Assembly: GCA_942492915.1 (NCBI GenBank)
Contig: OW818662.1
Span: forward strand, 1,922,001-1,986,000
Direction: 5' to 3'
DNA length: 64,000 nucleotides
Origin: Turneriella sp942492915
GTDB lineage: Bacteria; Spirochaetota; Leptospiria; Turneriellales; Turneriellaceae
Below the pieces are notes generated by a model. That model was not told the DNA's origin, searched no databases, and saw only the letters and a program-made list of their open reading frames with translations. How positions within the stretch are numbered: the first letter of the stretch is position 1; the number at the start of each line of letters is the position of its first letter. A program made the translations under genes and the position numbers. Below, one piece after another: positions 35,721-44,110 of the stretch.

Positions 35721-36977
35721 ATGGCACACGATCTCAGGGCGCTGTTCCCTTTCTTCAAAGCTAACCCCGGGCTTGTCTACCTCGATTCGGCGGCGACCGC
35801 ACTCAAACCCGATGCAGTGATCGCAGCGCTGAACGCTTATAACGTCAGCCAATCAGTAAACATACACCGCGGAGTCTATCGCCTGTCGCAGCAGGCAACC
35901 GACACAGTGGAATCAGTGCGCGCCAAAACGGCTGCCTATCTCTCTGAGAAAGCCGATGCGACAGCTGTTTTCGTCAAGGGCACGACCGAAGGCTTTAACC
36001 TGCTGGCGCATTCGCTCACCTCACCCGCTTCACCGCTCGCCAGCTTCTACGCATCGTACCGATCAGAGAAACCCGCTGCGATTCTGCTCAGCGAAAGTGA
36101 GCACCATGCGAATATTATTCCCTGGCAGGTCGCGGCTAAACGTGCAGGCTATAAGCTGCTCTATCTGCCCGTCGATAGCGAAGGGTACATGTCAACCGGA
36201 TCTCCCGAAGTGGCCGCGCTCTTTGAAAATTATGCAATCCGCATTGTATCGCTCAGTCTGCAATCGAACGTCACGGGCATCATTCACGATCTTGCGCCCG
36301 TACGCGAACTCGCGGCAAAGCACGGGTCTGTGTTCATCGTCGATGCGGCGCAGGCAGCGGTGCACGCGCCGGCGACGATCAAATCGCTGAGCCCTGATTT
36401 TGTGGTATTCTCGGCGCATAAACTGTTCGGCTCGACGGGCGTCGGCGCGGTGGTCGGCGGCAAAGCGCAGTTCGACGTATTTGATGTCTACCAGACCGGC
36501 GGCGGCATGATAGCGCTCGTAGAAAAAGAATCCTCGACCTACCTCGAAGCACCCGCGCGCTTTGAGGCGGGCACGCAGCCGATCGGTGAAATATTTGCGC
36601 TCGGCGCGGCGCTCGATTTTGTCTCCGAACATGCCGAGGCAATTCACTCGGCAGATGAAACTCTACGCACCTATGCGGATGAAAAACTCGAACGCCTCGG
36701 CATTCGCGTATTCGGCCTGAAGGGCAATGCGTCGAAGCCGGCTCGCTCACCGATTTATTCATTTGAAATACCTGGTGTGCACGCGCACGATACCGGCACT
36801 CTGCTCGACGAACAGGATATCTGCATTCGGGCAGGCCACCATTGTTGCCAGCTTCTGATGCGCACCTTTGGCGTCAGCGCAACAGCGCGTGCATCTTTTG
36901 CCGTCTATAATACTCAAGACGATGTTGACAGGCTCATCAGCGGAATCGAATATGTAAAGAAGATATTCCGCAAGTGA
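35721..36977 (+). CDS. sufS: Cysteine desulfurase (SufS/CsdA class)
   Basis: 418 residues, class-V aminotransferase fold with PLP. Visible are VYLDSAATALKP, IHRGVYRLS, FVKGTTEGFNL, SEHHANIIPW, VDAAQAAVHAP, the PLP lysine in FSAHKLFG, and the sulfur-accepting cysteine in RAGHHCCQLLM. It releases sulfur from cysteine for Fe-S assembly or other thiol transfer. No sufBCD or sufU lies alongside; the next genes are tonB-like and mlaF-like. The TonB start overlaps its stop by 4 bases. Confidence 0.93.
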   Translation: MAHDLRALFPFFKANPGLVYLDSAATALKPDAVIAALNAYNVSQSVNIHRGVYRLSQQATDTVESVRAKTAAYLSEKADATAVFVKGTTEGFNLLAHSLTSPASPLASFYASYRSEKPAAILLSESEHHANIIPWQVAAKRAGYKLLYLPVDSEGYMSTGSPEVAALFENYAIRIVSLSLQSNVTGIIHDLAPVRELAAKHGSVFIVDAAQAAVHAPATIKSLSPDFVVFSAHKLFGSTGVGAVVGGKAQFDVFDVYQTGGGMIALVEKESSTYLEAPARFEAGTQPIGEIFALGAALDFVSEHAEAIHSADETLRTYADEKLERLGIRVFGLKGNASKPARSPIYSFEIPGVHAHDTGTLLDEQDICIRAGHHCCQLLMRTFGVSATARASFAVYNTQDDVDRLISGIEYVKKIFRK

Positions 36978-37735
36978 CGCAAACATACCCACCGATATTG
37001 CACCCTGAACGGCGAGCCTTGCTGGTCTCGTTGGGTTTGCACGCTCTGCTCTTTCTCTTGATTGTACTTTTTGCAGACCTGAAGCTGACAAATACGCTGA
37101 GCGTCACCATCTTGAGCGAATCGCCTCAGAGAATTCAAGAACTTCCCGAAGAAGAAGAGCGCGAGATCATAAGGCCATCGCGCAGCAAAGGCAAGTCAGC
37201 AAAACAACAAAAACAGGCGTCGGGCGCGGCGGGGAGCAAACGCAAAGGCAAAAACAATTCAGAAAGCCTGCCCGCGATGTCAGACCCATGGTCGCAGTAC
37301 GAGCAGCAGATGCATTCACGAAAATCAGCCGGCACATCGCCGGGGTCGGCGTCGCACACTGAAGGCACGAAATGGGGCAGCGAAAAAACCGGCAAAAACG
37401 AGAAGCGCGGCGAATCAGAAAAGGTAAATATCCCCAAAGGTGACAGCAGCACCGCGACGCGCTGGCGAAAAGGCGCAGCGCGAAGACTCTTGAGTATGCC
37501 GCCGATTGAATACCCTGAAAGTGTGCGCAAGAAATCGGGACAGGGCAAAGTTGAACTGTTACTCGAAGTTGATGCTCAAGGTCGCGTCGAGAGCGTAGAA
37601 ATTTTGAAATCCTCAGGCAGCACGCGGCTCGACATCAGCGCCCGAAATGCTTACCGAAACGCTGTATTTTCGCCCTCGCCTTCGGGAGAAACCGCCACCG
37701 GCGTAATCGTTGTCACCTTTAAAATGCGGGAATAG
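36974..37735 (+). CDS. TonB-like energy transducer
   Basis: 253 residues starting at GTG 36974. One N-terminal signal anchor (LLVSLGLHALLFLLIVLFA), a long charged and Lys/Ser/Gly-rich linker (60-165), and a C-terminal TonB domain beginning at PPIEYPESVRKKSGQG with VELLLEVDAQGRVESVEIL and ending FKMRE. It would couple the ExbBD motor to outer-membrane receptors, although neither exbBD nor a receptor is in the window. The linker lacks the Pro-Glu/Pro-Lys repeats of E. coli TonB. Confidence 0.85.
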   Translation: MTQTYPPILHPERRALLVSLGLHALLFLLIVLFADLKLTNTLSVTILSESPQRIQELPEEEEREIIRPSRSKGKSAKQQKQASGAAGSKRKGKNNSESLPAMSDPWSQYEQQMHSRKSAGTSPGSASHTEGTKWGSEKTGKNEKRGESEKVNIPKGDSSTATRWRKGAARRLLSMPPIEYPESVRKKSGQGKVELLLEVDAQGRVESVEILKSSGSTRLDISARNAYRNAVFSPSPSGETATGVIVVTFKMRE

Positions 37736-37737
37736 TT

Positions 37738-38499
37738 ATGGCAGACAGAGCGGTCAAAATAGAAAACCTTTCGCTGACAATCGACGGCAAAGCGATTTTG
37801 CGCGAGATCAGTTTTGATCTCGCACCCGGTGAAACGCTCGTGCTCATGGGAAAAAACGGATCGGGCAAGACAATGCTGCTGAAGACGCTGGTCGGCCTTT
37901 TCAGACCGCAGACCGGCAGCGCCGAAATTCTCGGGCAAAATGTGCATAAGCTGGCGCATGGCGACCTTGATGTGCTCAGGCAAAAAATCGGTTATGTGTT
38001 TCAGAAATCGGGTTTGTTTGATTCTCTGCACGTCTGGCAGAACGTGGTTTTTGCTCTGCGGCGTTTTTCTGATCTCGACGAAGATGCCCTGCGCAAGAAA
38101 GCGACAGAGTGCCTCAACCGTGCGGGGCTGAAAGACGTCGAAGACAAGTTTCCCTCAGAACTTTCGGGAGGCATGCAGAAGCGCGCAGGTATTGCACGTG
38201 CGATCGCGATGGACCCGCAAATTCTGCTGTTCGACGACCCGACCGCAGGCCTCGACCCAGTGCTCACCGATGCGATCGCCGAACTTATCAAGGGCATTCA
38301 GCGCAACCTCGGCAGCGCCGCGATCGTTGTTGCTCATGACTTTAATCTCGCATATAAACTCGCCGACAAGATCGGCCTGATTGTCGGCGGCGAACTGCAC
38401 GGGATACTCAGCCGTGATGAATTTCGCACCACGCAAGAGCCCTACTTTGAACAGTTTCGCGAAGGTAAACTCACCGGCCCGATTGCTGTGATTGAATAG
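37738..38499 (+). CDS. ABC transporter ATPase of the MlaF type
   Basis: 253 residues with Walker A GKNGSGKT, Q-loop VFQKSGLFDSL, signature LSGGMQKRAGIARAIA, Walker B ILLFDDPTAGLDP and H-loop VVAHD. The phrasing SGGMQKR is characteristic of MlaF/Ttg2A ATPases, which drive phospholipid transfer across the envelope. The permease (MlaE) and MCE protein (MlaD) usually found next to it are absent here. It begins 2 bases after the TonB-like gene, suggesting shared transcription. Confidence 0.88.
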   Translation: MADRAVKIENLSLTIDGKAILREISFDLAPGETLVLMGKNGSGKTMLLKTLVGLFRPQTGSAEILGQNVHKLAHGDLDVLRQKIGYVFQKSGLFDSLHVWQNVVFALRRFSDLDEDALRKKATECLNRAGLKDVEDKFPSELSGGMQKRAGIARAIAMDPQILLFDDPTAGLDPVLTDAIAELIKGIQRNLGSAAIVVAHDFNLAYKLADKIGLIVGGELHGILSRDEFRTTQEPYFEQFREGKLTGPIAVIE

Positions 38500-38504
38500 C
38501 GTTT

Positions 38505-39803
38505 ATGCAGAACAAGGGCGGCATCATATCGGCATTTGTAAATCCGCAGGCAGACGGCTCGCTGCATTTGATCGAACGCGGCTGTCTCTTATGGAACGAA
38601 CAAGGGCGCATCGACTATTTTGCGCCCGAGGTACCGGCGCCCGAGCGACTTGCAGGTTACGAAATTCTTCTGCGCGAACGCGCGATCACACTACCGGGCT
38701 TTATTGATCTGCACACGCATCTGCCTCAATACGAATTCGCGGCGCAGGGTGCCGAAGCGCTTCTGCCCTGGCTTAACCGGTATACCTTTCCGCAAGAAGC
38801 GCGATTCAGCGACGAACGCGTGGCTGAGCTGCAGAGCCTCAATTTTTTTCAGAGCTCACTCGCGCAGGGCACCACGACGACGGTCGCGTATCTTTCATCT
38901 CATAAGCCCGCTGCTGATATCGCCTTCACCGAAGCGGAAAGATCTGGAATCAGGGCCTATCTGGGTTTGACGTTGATGGACCGCAACGTGCCCGATAAAC
39001 TGCTCACTTCGGTCTCAGCCGCCGAGCAAGATATGGTTCACCTGATCGAGACATGGCACAAAAAAGGCCGCAACGAATTTGTCGTAACCCCGCGCTTCGC
39101 GATCAGCTGCAGCCCTGCATTGCTCGATCTCTGCGGCAAGGTCTCGCGTGCTTATGACACCTTCTTGCAAACACACATCAGCGAGAACCACGACGAAATC
39201 AGCGAAACCGCCAAACTTTTTCCCGGCGCCGGCAGTTATGCAGGCGTCTACGATCAGCACGGCTGCCTGCATGCAAAGAGCCTGCTCGGCCATGGCATTC
39301 ACCTCAGCGATGTGGAGCGAAAACTGGTACGCGACCGTAAGAGTGTCGTGGTGCATTGCCCTGTTTCAAATAATTTTCTGGGCAGCGGCATTCTGCCATA
39401 CCAACAATTCAGCGGCGAGAACATGCGTTTGGGGCTCGGCACCGACGTGGCAGCCGGCTATTCGCTCTCAATGATTCACGAAGCCAGAGCGATGGTTGAA
39501 ATGGCAAAGCTCAGGGCGAACTTTGATAAGACGGTAAATTCTGTAACGGTGGCAACTGCCATTTGCCAGGCGACGCTTGGCAACGCGCGCGCGCTTTCAC
39601 GCGAGCATGAACTCGGCAGTTTTGCTATGGGCAAAGCAGCCGATCTCGCGGTCATCGACGACACGCTCGCAGATACGCTGCTCGATGAAGAGCAGAACCA
39701 TTACTCAACGCTGCCCGAGCGGCTGAACCGTGCTGTCTATCGCGGCCACCGTGACATGATCGACACGACCATTGTGGGCGGCCAGACCGTTTATGCGCGT
39801 TAA
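38505..39803 (+). CDS. guaD: Guanine deaminase
   Basis: 432-residue amidohydrolase. Zinc ligands and family blocks are present: GFIDLHTHLPQYEF, QTHISENHDE, GHGIHLSD, HCPVSNNFLGSG and GLGTDVAAGYSLSM. The PQYEF stretch after HTH and the overall length fit guanine deaminase, which converts guanine to xanthine and ammonia in purine salvage. It is 5 bases from the mlaF-like gene and close to mutY. Confidence 0.9.
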   Translation: MQNKGGIISAFVNPQADGSLHLIERGCLLWNEQGRIDYFAPEVPAPERLAGYEILLRERAITLPGFIDLHTHLPQYEFAAQGAEALLPWLNRYTFPQEARFSDERVAELQSLNFFQSSLAQGTTTTVAYLSSHKPAADIAFTEAERSGIRAYLGLTLMDRNVPDKLLTSVSAAEQDMVHLIETWHKKGRNEFVVTPRFAISCSPALLDLCGKVSRAYDTFLQTHISENHDEISETAKLFPGAGSYAGVYDQHGCLHAKSLLGHGIHLSDVERKLVRDRKSVVVHCPVSNNFLGSGILPYQQFSGENMRLGLGTDVAAGYSLSMIHEARAMVEMAKLRANFDKTVNSVTVATAICQATLGNARALSREHELGSFAMGKAADLAVIDDTLADTLLDEEQNHYSTLPERLNRAVYRGHRDMIDTTIVGGQTVYAR

Positions 39804-39807
39804 GGCC

Positions 39808-40857
39808 ATGGAGCCGCTCGCGACAAGGCTAAAGACCTGGTACGCTCATGAAAAGCACCTGTACGATTTCAGAAACGGGCGCAACCCGTACCGTACCTGG
39901 ATTACCGAAATTTTTCTGCAACAGACGCAGATCGCGGCCGGCAAAGAAAAGCTGAAAACATTTCTGAAACGGTTTCCCGACGTTCAGAACCTCGCCCGCG
40001 GCCCCGTTGAAGATGTGCTGGTGGCGTTTCGCGGCATGGGCTATTATTCGCGGGCACGCAATATGTTCAAGGCTGCAGAGTACATTGCCGCAAACCATAA
40101 AGGGCAGATGCCCGTTCAATACGCTGAACTCTTGAAGGTGCCGGGTATCGGCCATTATACCGCGGCGATTGTCGCGTCGATACACAACGACGAGAAGATA
40201 CTCGCGAATGATGCAAACCACGCGCGCGTGCTGTCGCGACTTTACGAAATCCAAAGCACAGCGGGCACGCCGGCCTTTCGCCAGGCGGCTGAAAAAGCTG
40301 CCGCACCGCTGTTCAAATCAAAAATGCCTGCAGGCGATGTCAACGAGGCGCTGATGCAATGGGGGCAGACCATCTGTAAAAAACGCCCGCGCTGTGAAAA
40401 TTGTTTTGCCAGCGACCTTTGCGGTGCCTACCAGAGCGGATCACAAACGCTCTATCCACGCACCAAACCCCGCGCGCAGGCCACCGAGATTCTCTGGGTT
40501 ATGCAAATTCACCGCAAAGGTGACAGTTACCAGGTAGTCACGAGCGGACGCAGCTTTCCGTTCTTGAAAGGTGAATTGATGTTTCCGGGTTTTCTCGCCC
40601 TGCCCCCTGCAAACCAGGAGTTTGCAACCCCTGAAAAAATGCCGGGTTCCGCCCGTAAAAAACTGCTCAGCGCTGCTCATACGGTGCCGGTCGATTTCAG
40701 GCATGCAATCACCCGCTACAAAATCGCAGTGAAACTCATTTATATGAAAACGGGCTTGACCGACGGCGATTACCTGCCCCTGCCAGAGCTGCGGCGCAGA
40801 TGCCATTCGAGTCTGATGCAGAAGGCACTTGCCAGGTTGGATAAACTCGAGTTCTGA
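39808..40857 (+). CDS. mutY: Adenine DNA glycosylase MutY
   Basis: About 349 residues. Removes A opposite 8-oxoG. Blocks NPYRTWITEIFLQQTQI (catalytic Glu), GMGYYSRARNMF, VPGIGHYTAAIVASI and NDANHARV (catalytic Asp) are present; the Gly of the usual DGN is Ala. The Fe-S cluster cysteines are spaced C-x5-C-x2-C-x5-C, one residue shorter in the first gap than the usual C-x6. The C-terminal MutT-like domain is recognisable only in outline. Several starts are possible (39772, 39793, 39808); the last avoids overlap with guanine deaminase. Confidence 0.88.
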   Translation: MEPLATRLKTWYAHEKHLYDFRNGRNPYRTWITEIFLQQTQIAAGKEKLKTFLKRFPDVQNLARGPVEDVLVAFRGMGYYSRARNMFKAAEYIAANHKGQMPVQYAELLKVPGIGHYTAAIVASIHNDEKILANDANHARVLSRLYEIQSTAGTPAFRQAAEKAAAPLFKSKMPAGDVNEALMQWGQTICKKRPRCENCFASDLCGAYQSGSQTLYPRTKPRAQATEILWVMQIHRKGDSYQVVTSGRSFPFLKGELMFPGFLALPPANQEFATPEKMPGSARKKLLSAAHTVPVDFRHAITRYKIAVKLIYMKTGLTDGDYLPLPELRRRCHSSLMQKALARLDKLEF

Positions 40858-40927
40858 TTCTTTTTGTTCGGCAAAACCTCTTTACGCTGTGCTCTGTGCG
40901 CTACCGCTATCCCGTCAGAGTTCACCT

Positions 40928-41290
40928 ATGAATATATTACTCTCCACACTGCTCGCACTGTTTGCCTTCTGTACCGGCATCGCACTGCACTATTATTTCG
41001 GCCTGCGCAAAGCGCTGCGCCGCGCTGAGCTCGAGCTCGCCGAACTGAAGAGCCTCACCGGAAAATCGTCATCCACCGAAAACGCGCAGGCTGAACCCTA
41101 CATTCGCATGCTGGTCGAAGTAAAGAACCCGATCGAACTCGCGCACCGTGAATCGCCGATCTCAAAACTGGCTTCGGGCACAGCGCCTAACCTGGTGATC
41201 AAAAAAGTCTATGAGCAGGTCGTCGCGCAGACGAAAGACCAGCTGCGTGAGAAGAACGTCGAAGCTGACGTCAGTATTATCGTACTCTAA
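40928..41290 (+). CDS. Small membrane-anchored protein of unknown function
   Basis: 120 residues from ATG 40928. A single N-terminal helix (LSTLLALFAFCTGIALHYYF) then a charged helical stretch (ALRRAELELAELKSL) and a soluble alpha/beta tail (PYIRMLVEVKNPIELAHRES, VYEQVVAQTKDQLREKNVEADVSIIVL). No family recognised. It is 3 bases from the next membrane protein, and both probably belong to one unit. Confidence 0.7.
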   Translation: MNILLSTLLALFAFCTGIALHYYFGLRKALRRAELELAELKSLTGKSSSTENAQAEPYIRMLVEVKNPIELAHRESPISKLASGTAPNLVIKKVYEQVVAQTKDQLREKNVEADVSIIVL

Positions 41291-41293
41291 ACC

Positions 41294-41788
41294 ATGAGCG
41301 ACGCTCTGCAAATACTTATGGCTTGCTGCCTTTCACTCACCGGCATCGGTTTCGCAATGCTGCTGATCGCGCGCCTGCGCGTCGCAGAAATGACCACACG
41401 CGCCACGCGCCTCACGGCGCTCGACATGCGCATTCGTCTGCGCACGCGCGACCTCAACGCAATACTCGTGGCTGAAAATGCAAAACTTGTTGCAAAAGGC
41501 ATCGACCAGGGCTCACTCTATCTGGAAACCGGACACCGCGTTGTTTCAGAAGTCACTTTCGGGCTTCTGCAGCTTTTTCCCGCAACGCGCGGCCGCGCGC
41601 AGACAATCAGAGACACGCATAACGCGATCAGCACCGGCATTTACGGGGCGTTTCGCGAGATCAACAAGCATATTGGCGGCAGCATCGCCGAAGGCCTCAA
41701 GAACGCACCGGCGCCGGCGCAAAAGAAATCTACAAGTGCAGTGAAGCGCGTTCGCGCGCGGGTAAAAAAACGCCTGAACAAATCATGA
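41294..41788 (+). CDS. Membrane-anchored basic protein of unknown function
   Basis: 164 residues. One N-terminal helix (ALQILMACCLSLTGIGFAMLL), a long arginine-rich amphipathic helix (RATRLTALDMRIRLRTRDLN), and a very basic C-terminus (VKRVRARVKKRLNKS). The strongly basic tail could bind nucleic acid or phospholipid. No family recognised. Coupled to the preceding small membrane protein. Confidence 0.68.
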   Translation: MSDALQILMACCLSLTGIGFAMLLIARLRVAEMTTRATRLTALDMRIRLRTRDLNAILVAENAKLVAKGIDQGSLYLETGHRVVSEVTFGLLQLFPATRGRAQTIRDTHNAISTGIYGAFREINKHIGGSIAEGLKNAPAPAQKKSTSAVKRVRARVKKRLNKS

Positions 41789-41841
41789 TGCTGCAGCGCG
41801 ATTGAATTGCACGAGTGCTTTGAATACCCGGGCATTCACCC

Positions 41842-42207
41842 ATGTTGAAAGAATCGCCATTTCCGCAGAAACAAAAAATCCTCGAAAATGAATTTGCGTA
41901 CGCGATCTACGATGCGTTTCCGGTGTCCCCGGGGCACACGCTGATCGTTCCGCGCCGTGTAGTCGCCGACTACTTCGAGCTCACAAAAGAAGAGAAGCAG
42001 GCAATGTGGCAGCTCGTGGACAATATGCGAGAATACCTGAAAGCCACGCATGACACAACCCATTTCAACATAGGCGTGAACTGTGGTGAGCCAGCGGGGC
42101 AGACCATCGGCCATGTGCATATTCACCTTATACCCCGGTTTCCGGGCGATACGCCAAATCCACGGGGTGGAGTCAGGGGTGTGATTCCGGGAAAGCAGTC
42201 GTATTAG
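41842..42207 (+). CDS. HIT-family nucleotide hydrolase/transferase
   Basis: 121 residues. The histidine triad is HVHIHLIP, with ILENEFAYAIYDAFPVSPGH as the N-terminal half. The motif reads H-x-H-x-H followed by LIPR, as in Fhit/Hint-type bacterial proteins. It would hydrolyse dinucleotide polyphosphates or nucleoside phosphoramidates. Its last 4 bases overlap the convergent HNH gene. Confidence 0.9.
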   Translation: MLKESPFPQKQKILENEFAYAIYDAFPVSPGHTLIVPRRVVADYFELTKEEKQAMWQLVDNMREYLKATHDTTHFNIGVNCGEPAGQTIGHVHIHLIPRFPGDTPNPRGGVRGVIPGKQSY

Positions 42208-43328
42208 CTGTAGACCCAGTTTGCCTGAAAACCCATGTTTTCGGCTATTTCTGCCATAGGAATAAACGTATGCCGATACACTTCAAGAAAAGCTGGTTGT
42301 TCTGTTGCTGAAAGATTGACGCCAGCCTTGACGCCCATGAGTATTTGATAATCTTCGAGCAATTTCCGTGTTGCGGCGTTCTGATAACTTAGAACTGACC
42401 TGATAGCAGCAAAGTGTGCATTAGCCAGCTTGGGTAAGTAATGACCAAGATCGGGGATGGCGTTGTTCTTCTTGGAATTCGCGTCTGCAGAAACCGGGAT
42501 TAAATTCCAAAGCAAATCATGCGCGACAAAACTCCAAGGTAAGAAGTGGTCTATTTCAGCCCGCTTTAGTTCGAGTGGCTGTCCTGAATAGATGCAGCGA
42601 AGATCTGGCACCCGTGACCAGAAATCTCGCGCCAAGTTCAAATCGCCGCGTTCACTCTGTGGAAATAACTTGTTTGGGATTGCTGGCACATTTGGATTTA
42701 ATCTCTGTAGGTATTGCGCAAGATTCCAATCGATAAAATTTCGAACAATGCCAAAATGGCGCTTTAGATACCCGCGCCAGCGCGGCTGCAACTCAATCGC
42801 GCGACCGCCATCAGCGAATTTATAAACGGGCAAATTTTGGTGATTCTGAAAATTATTGGTCGCAAGAGAGACTATCGCCCCATTGACTTTGCCATCTGGT
42901 ACGCCGACGAGTTGTTGAGCAAACCATGGCTGCAAAAATCTGTAAGGCACATAACGGCTTTTATTCTGTATCTCTGTTTTAAGAGCTGATTTACCTTTTC
43001 CCGTAAGCACCGTTTGTGCCGTCTTGGCAACGTCGTTGATGTCCGTTTTGTATTTGAGTTTGCTGACAGCCTGCAATTCGAGGACTGCTTTCGCCAAGCG
43101 ATCAGCTGGCCCAAACGAAAGTTTGAAAAAGACTGTCGGGTGCCACGCCAGCGCGACCATCTGCGAAAGCAGAAAATCCATCGGCACCGGCTGAGGTATG
43201 TCTTGTTTTACCGCCTCAAGAATCGCCAGAAACCAGTAGAACTTGTAAGATGCCGCAGTCTGCCTCAGCGTCGCCACTAGATGGCCAACAGGTAAATCCT
43301 CTGCTTCTGGTAAGACTTGTTCTCCCAT
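42204..43328 (-). CDS. HNH endonuclease-domain protein
   Basis: 374 residues. The HNH nuclease core near residues 245-295 has a C-x-x-x-G start (CIYSGQPLE), the metal His in AEIDHFLPWSF and a following Asn-rich part (LWNLIPVSADANSKKNNAIP). The N-terminal 230 residues are an unrecognised helical domain, with SYKFYWFLAILEAVKQ near the start. Codon use is visibly more AT-rich than in neighbours, a sign of transfer. Proteins of this kind occur as lone nucleases and in defence islands; its target is unknown. No methylase is adjacent. Confidence 0.82.
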   Translation of the reverse strand: MGEQVLPEAEDLPVGHLVATLRQTAASYKFYWFLAILEAVKQDIPQPVPMDFLLSQMVALAWHPTVFFKLSFGPADRLAKAVLELQAVSKLKYKTDINDVAKTAQTVLTGKGKSALKTEIQNKSRYVPYRFLQPWFAQQLVGVPDGKVNGAIVSLATNNFQNHQNLPVYKFADGGRAIELQPRWRGYLKRHFGIVRNFIDWNLAQYLQRLNPNVPAIPNKLFPQSERGDLNLARDFWSRVPDLRCIYSGQPLELKRAEIDHFLPWSFVAHDLLWNLIPVSADANSKKNNAIPDLGHYLPKLANAHFAAIRSVLSYQNAATRKLLEDYQILMGVKAGVNLSATEQPAFLEVYRHTFIPMAEIAENMGFQANWVYS

Positions 43329-43338
43329 CTCTAATCAA

Positions 43339-43378
43339 GCAAAAACCCTTGCCGGCTTTAGCCGGCAAGGGTTTTTGC
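43339..43378. repeat. 18-bp-stem perfect inverted repeat between divergent genes
   Basis: The arms at 43339-43356 and 43361-43378 are perfectly complementary, start and end with GCAAAAACC/GGTTTTTGC, and enclose a TTTA loop. It has terminator-like A/T tracts, yet both flanking genes (HNH, minus; nitrilase, plus) begin here. It ends 6 bases before the nitrilase ATG. Confidence 0.9.
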
Positions 43379-43384
43379 ATCCCC

Positions 43385-44110
43385 ATGACATTTCGCTCCG
43401 CAACCGTGCAGTTCAAACCCGAGTGGGCGAAGCCGCTTTCCAACCGCAAACAGATCGCTGAGATCATCGCGCAGTGCGCGAGCCAAAACGTGCGCCTCGT
43501 GGTGCTGCCCGAAATGTGCGTCTCGGGTTACGTTTTCGCCAGCCGCGATGAAGTTCTGCCATACTGCGAAGAGCGCGAGGGCGAAAGCTTTGGCTTTTTT
43601 TCAGAACTTGCGAAACAAATGGGGATGTATCTCGTTTACGGTTTTGCAGAAAAGGACGGTGCGGCTCTCTACAACTCGCAGAACCTGATCGCGCCGACGG
43701 GCGAACGGCTCGCGACGTACCGAAAGGCGCACCTCTACAAGGCCGACGAAACCTGGGCGACCCCGGGCAACACCGGATTCATGACGGTCGAAACCGAACT
43801 CGGCCGCCTCGGCTTAGGCATCTGCATGGACCTCAACTTTGACGATTTTGTAGACTTTCACAAACGCGAAACAACCGATATCATCTGCTTCTCTGCCTGC
43901 TGGCTCGACGAGGGTATTGAAATCCGCTATTACTGGATCTACCGGCTCTATGGCTATGAGAACAGCATATTAATCGCTAACAGCTATGGCGAAGAGCACG
44001 GCGTGAGGTTTCGCGGCGAAAGTGCAATTATCAACGCGGGCGAAGTGGTCGCGGCAGCGCCGACTTCGGGTCAGGGCGTACTACTCGCCGAACATAAGCG
44101 GCCCTCATGA
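43385..44110 (+). CDS. Carbon-nitrogen hydrolase (nitrilase superfamily)
   Basis: 241 residues from ATG 43385; the frame is open upstream through the inverted repeat but without homology. The catalytic triad is complete: Glu in VVLPEMCVSGY, Lys in TYRKAHLY and Cys in GICMDLNF. It would hydrolyse a small amide. The short size fits omega-amidase/YafV- or carbamoylputrescine-like members, but the substrate is not evident. There is no Shine-Dalgarno, only the hairpin. Its end overlaps the HAD gene on the other strand by 6 bases. Confidence 0.88.
   Translation: MTFRSATVQFKPEWAKPLSNRKQIAEIIAQCASQNVRLVVLPEMCVSGYVFASRDEVLPYCEEREGESFGFFSELAKQMGMYLVYGFAEKDGAALYNSQNLIAPTGERLATYRKAHLYKADETWATPGNTGFMTVETELGRLGLGICMDLNFDDFVDFHKRETTDIICFSACWLDEGIEIRYYWIYRLYGYENSILIANSYGEEHGVRFRGESAIINAGEVVAAAPTSGQGVLLAEHKRPS

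Noticed and set aside
35716..35721. TATAAA directly before the sufS ATG as the -10 element
   Set aside because: Transcription would then begin inside the coding sequence; the TTGACA/TATCTT pair with 17-base spacing explains the start better.
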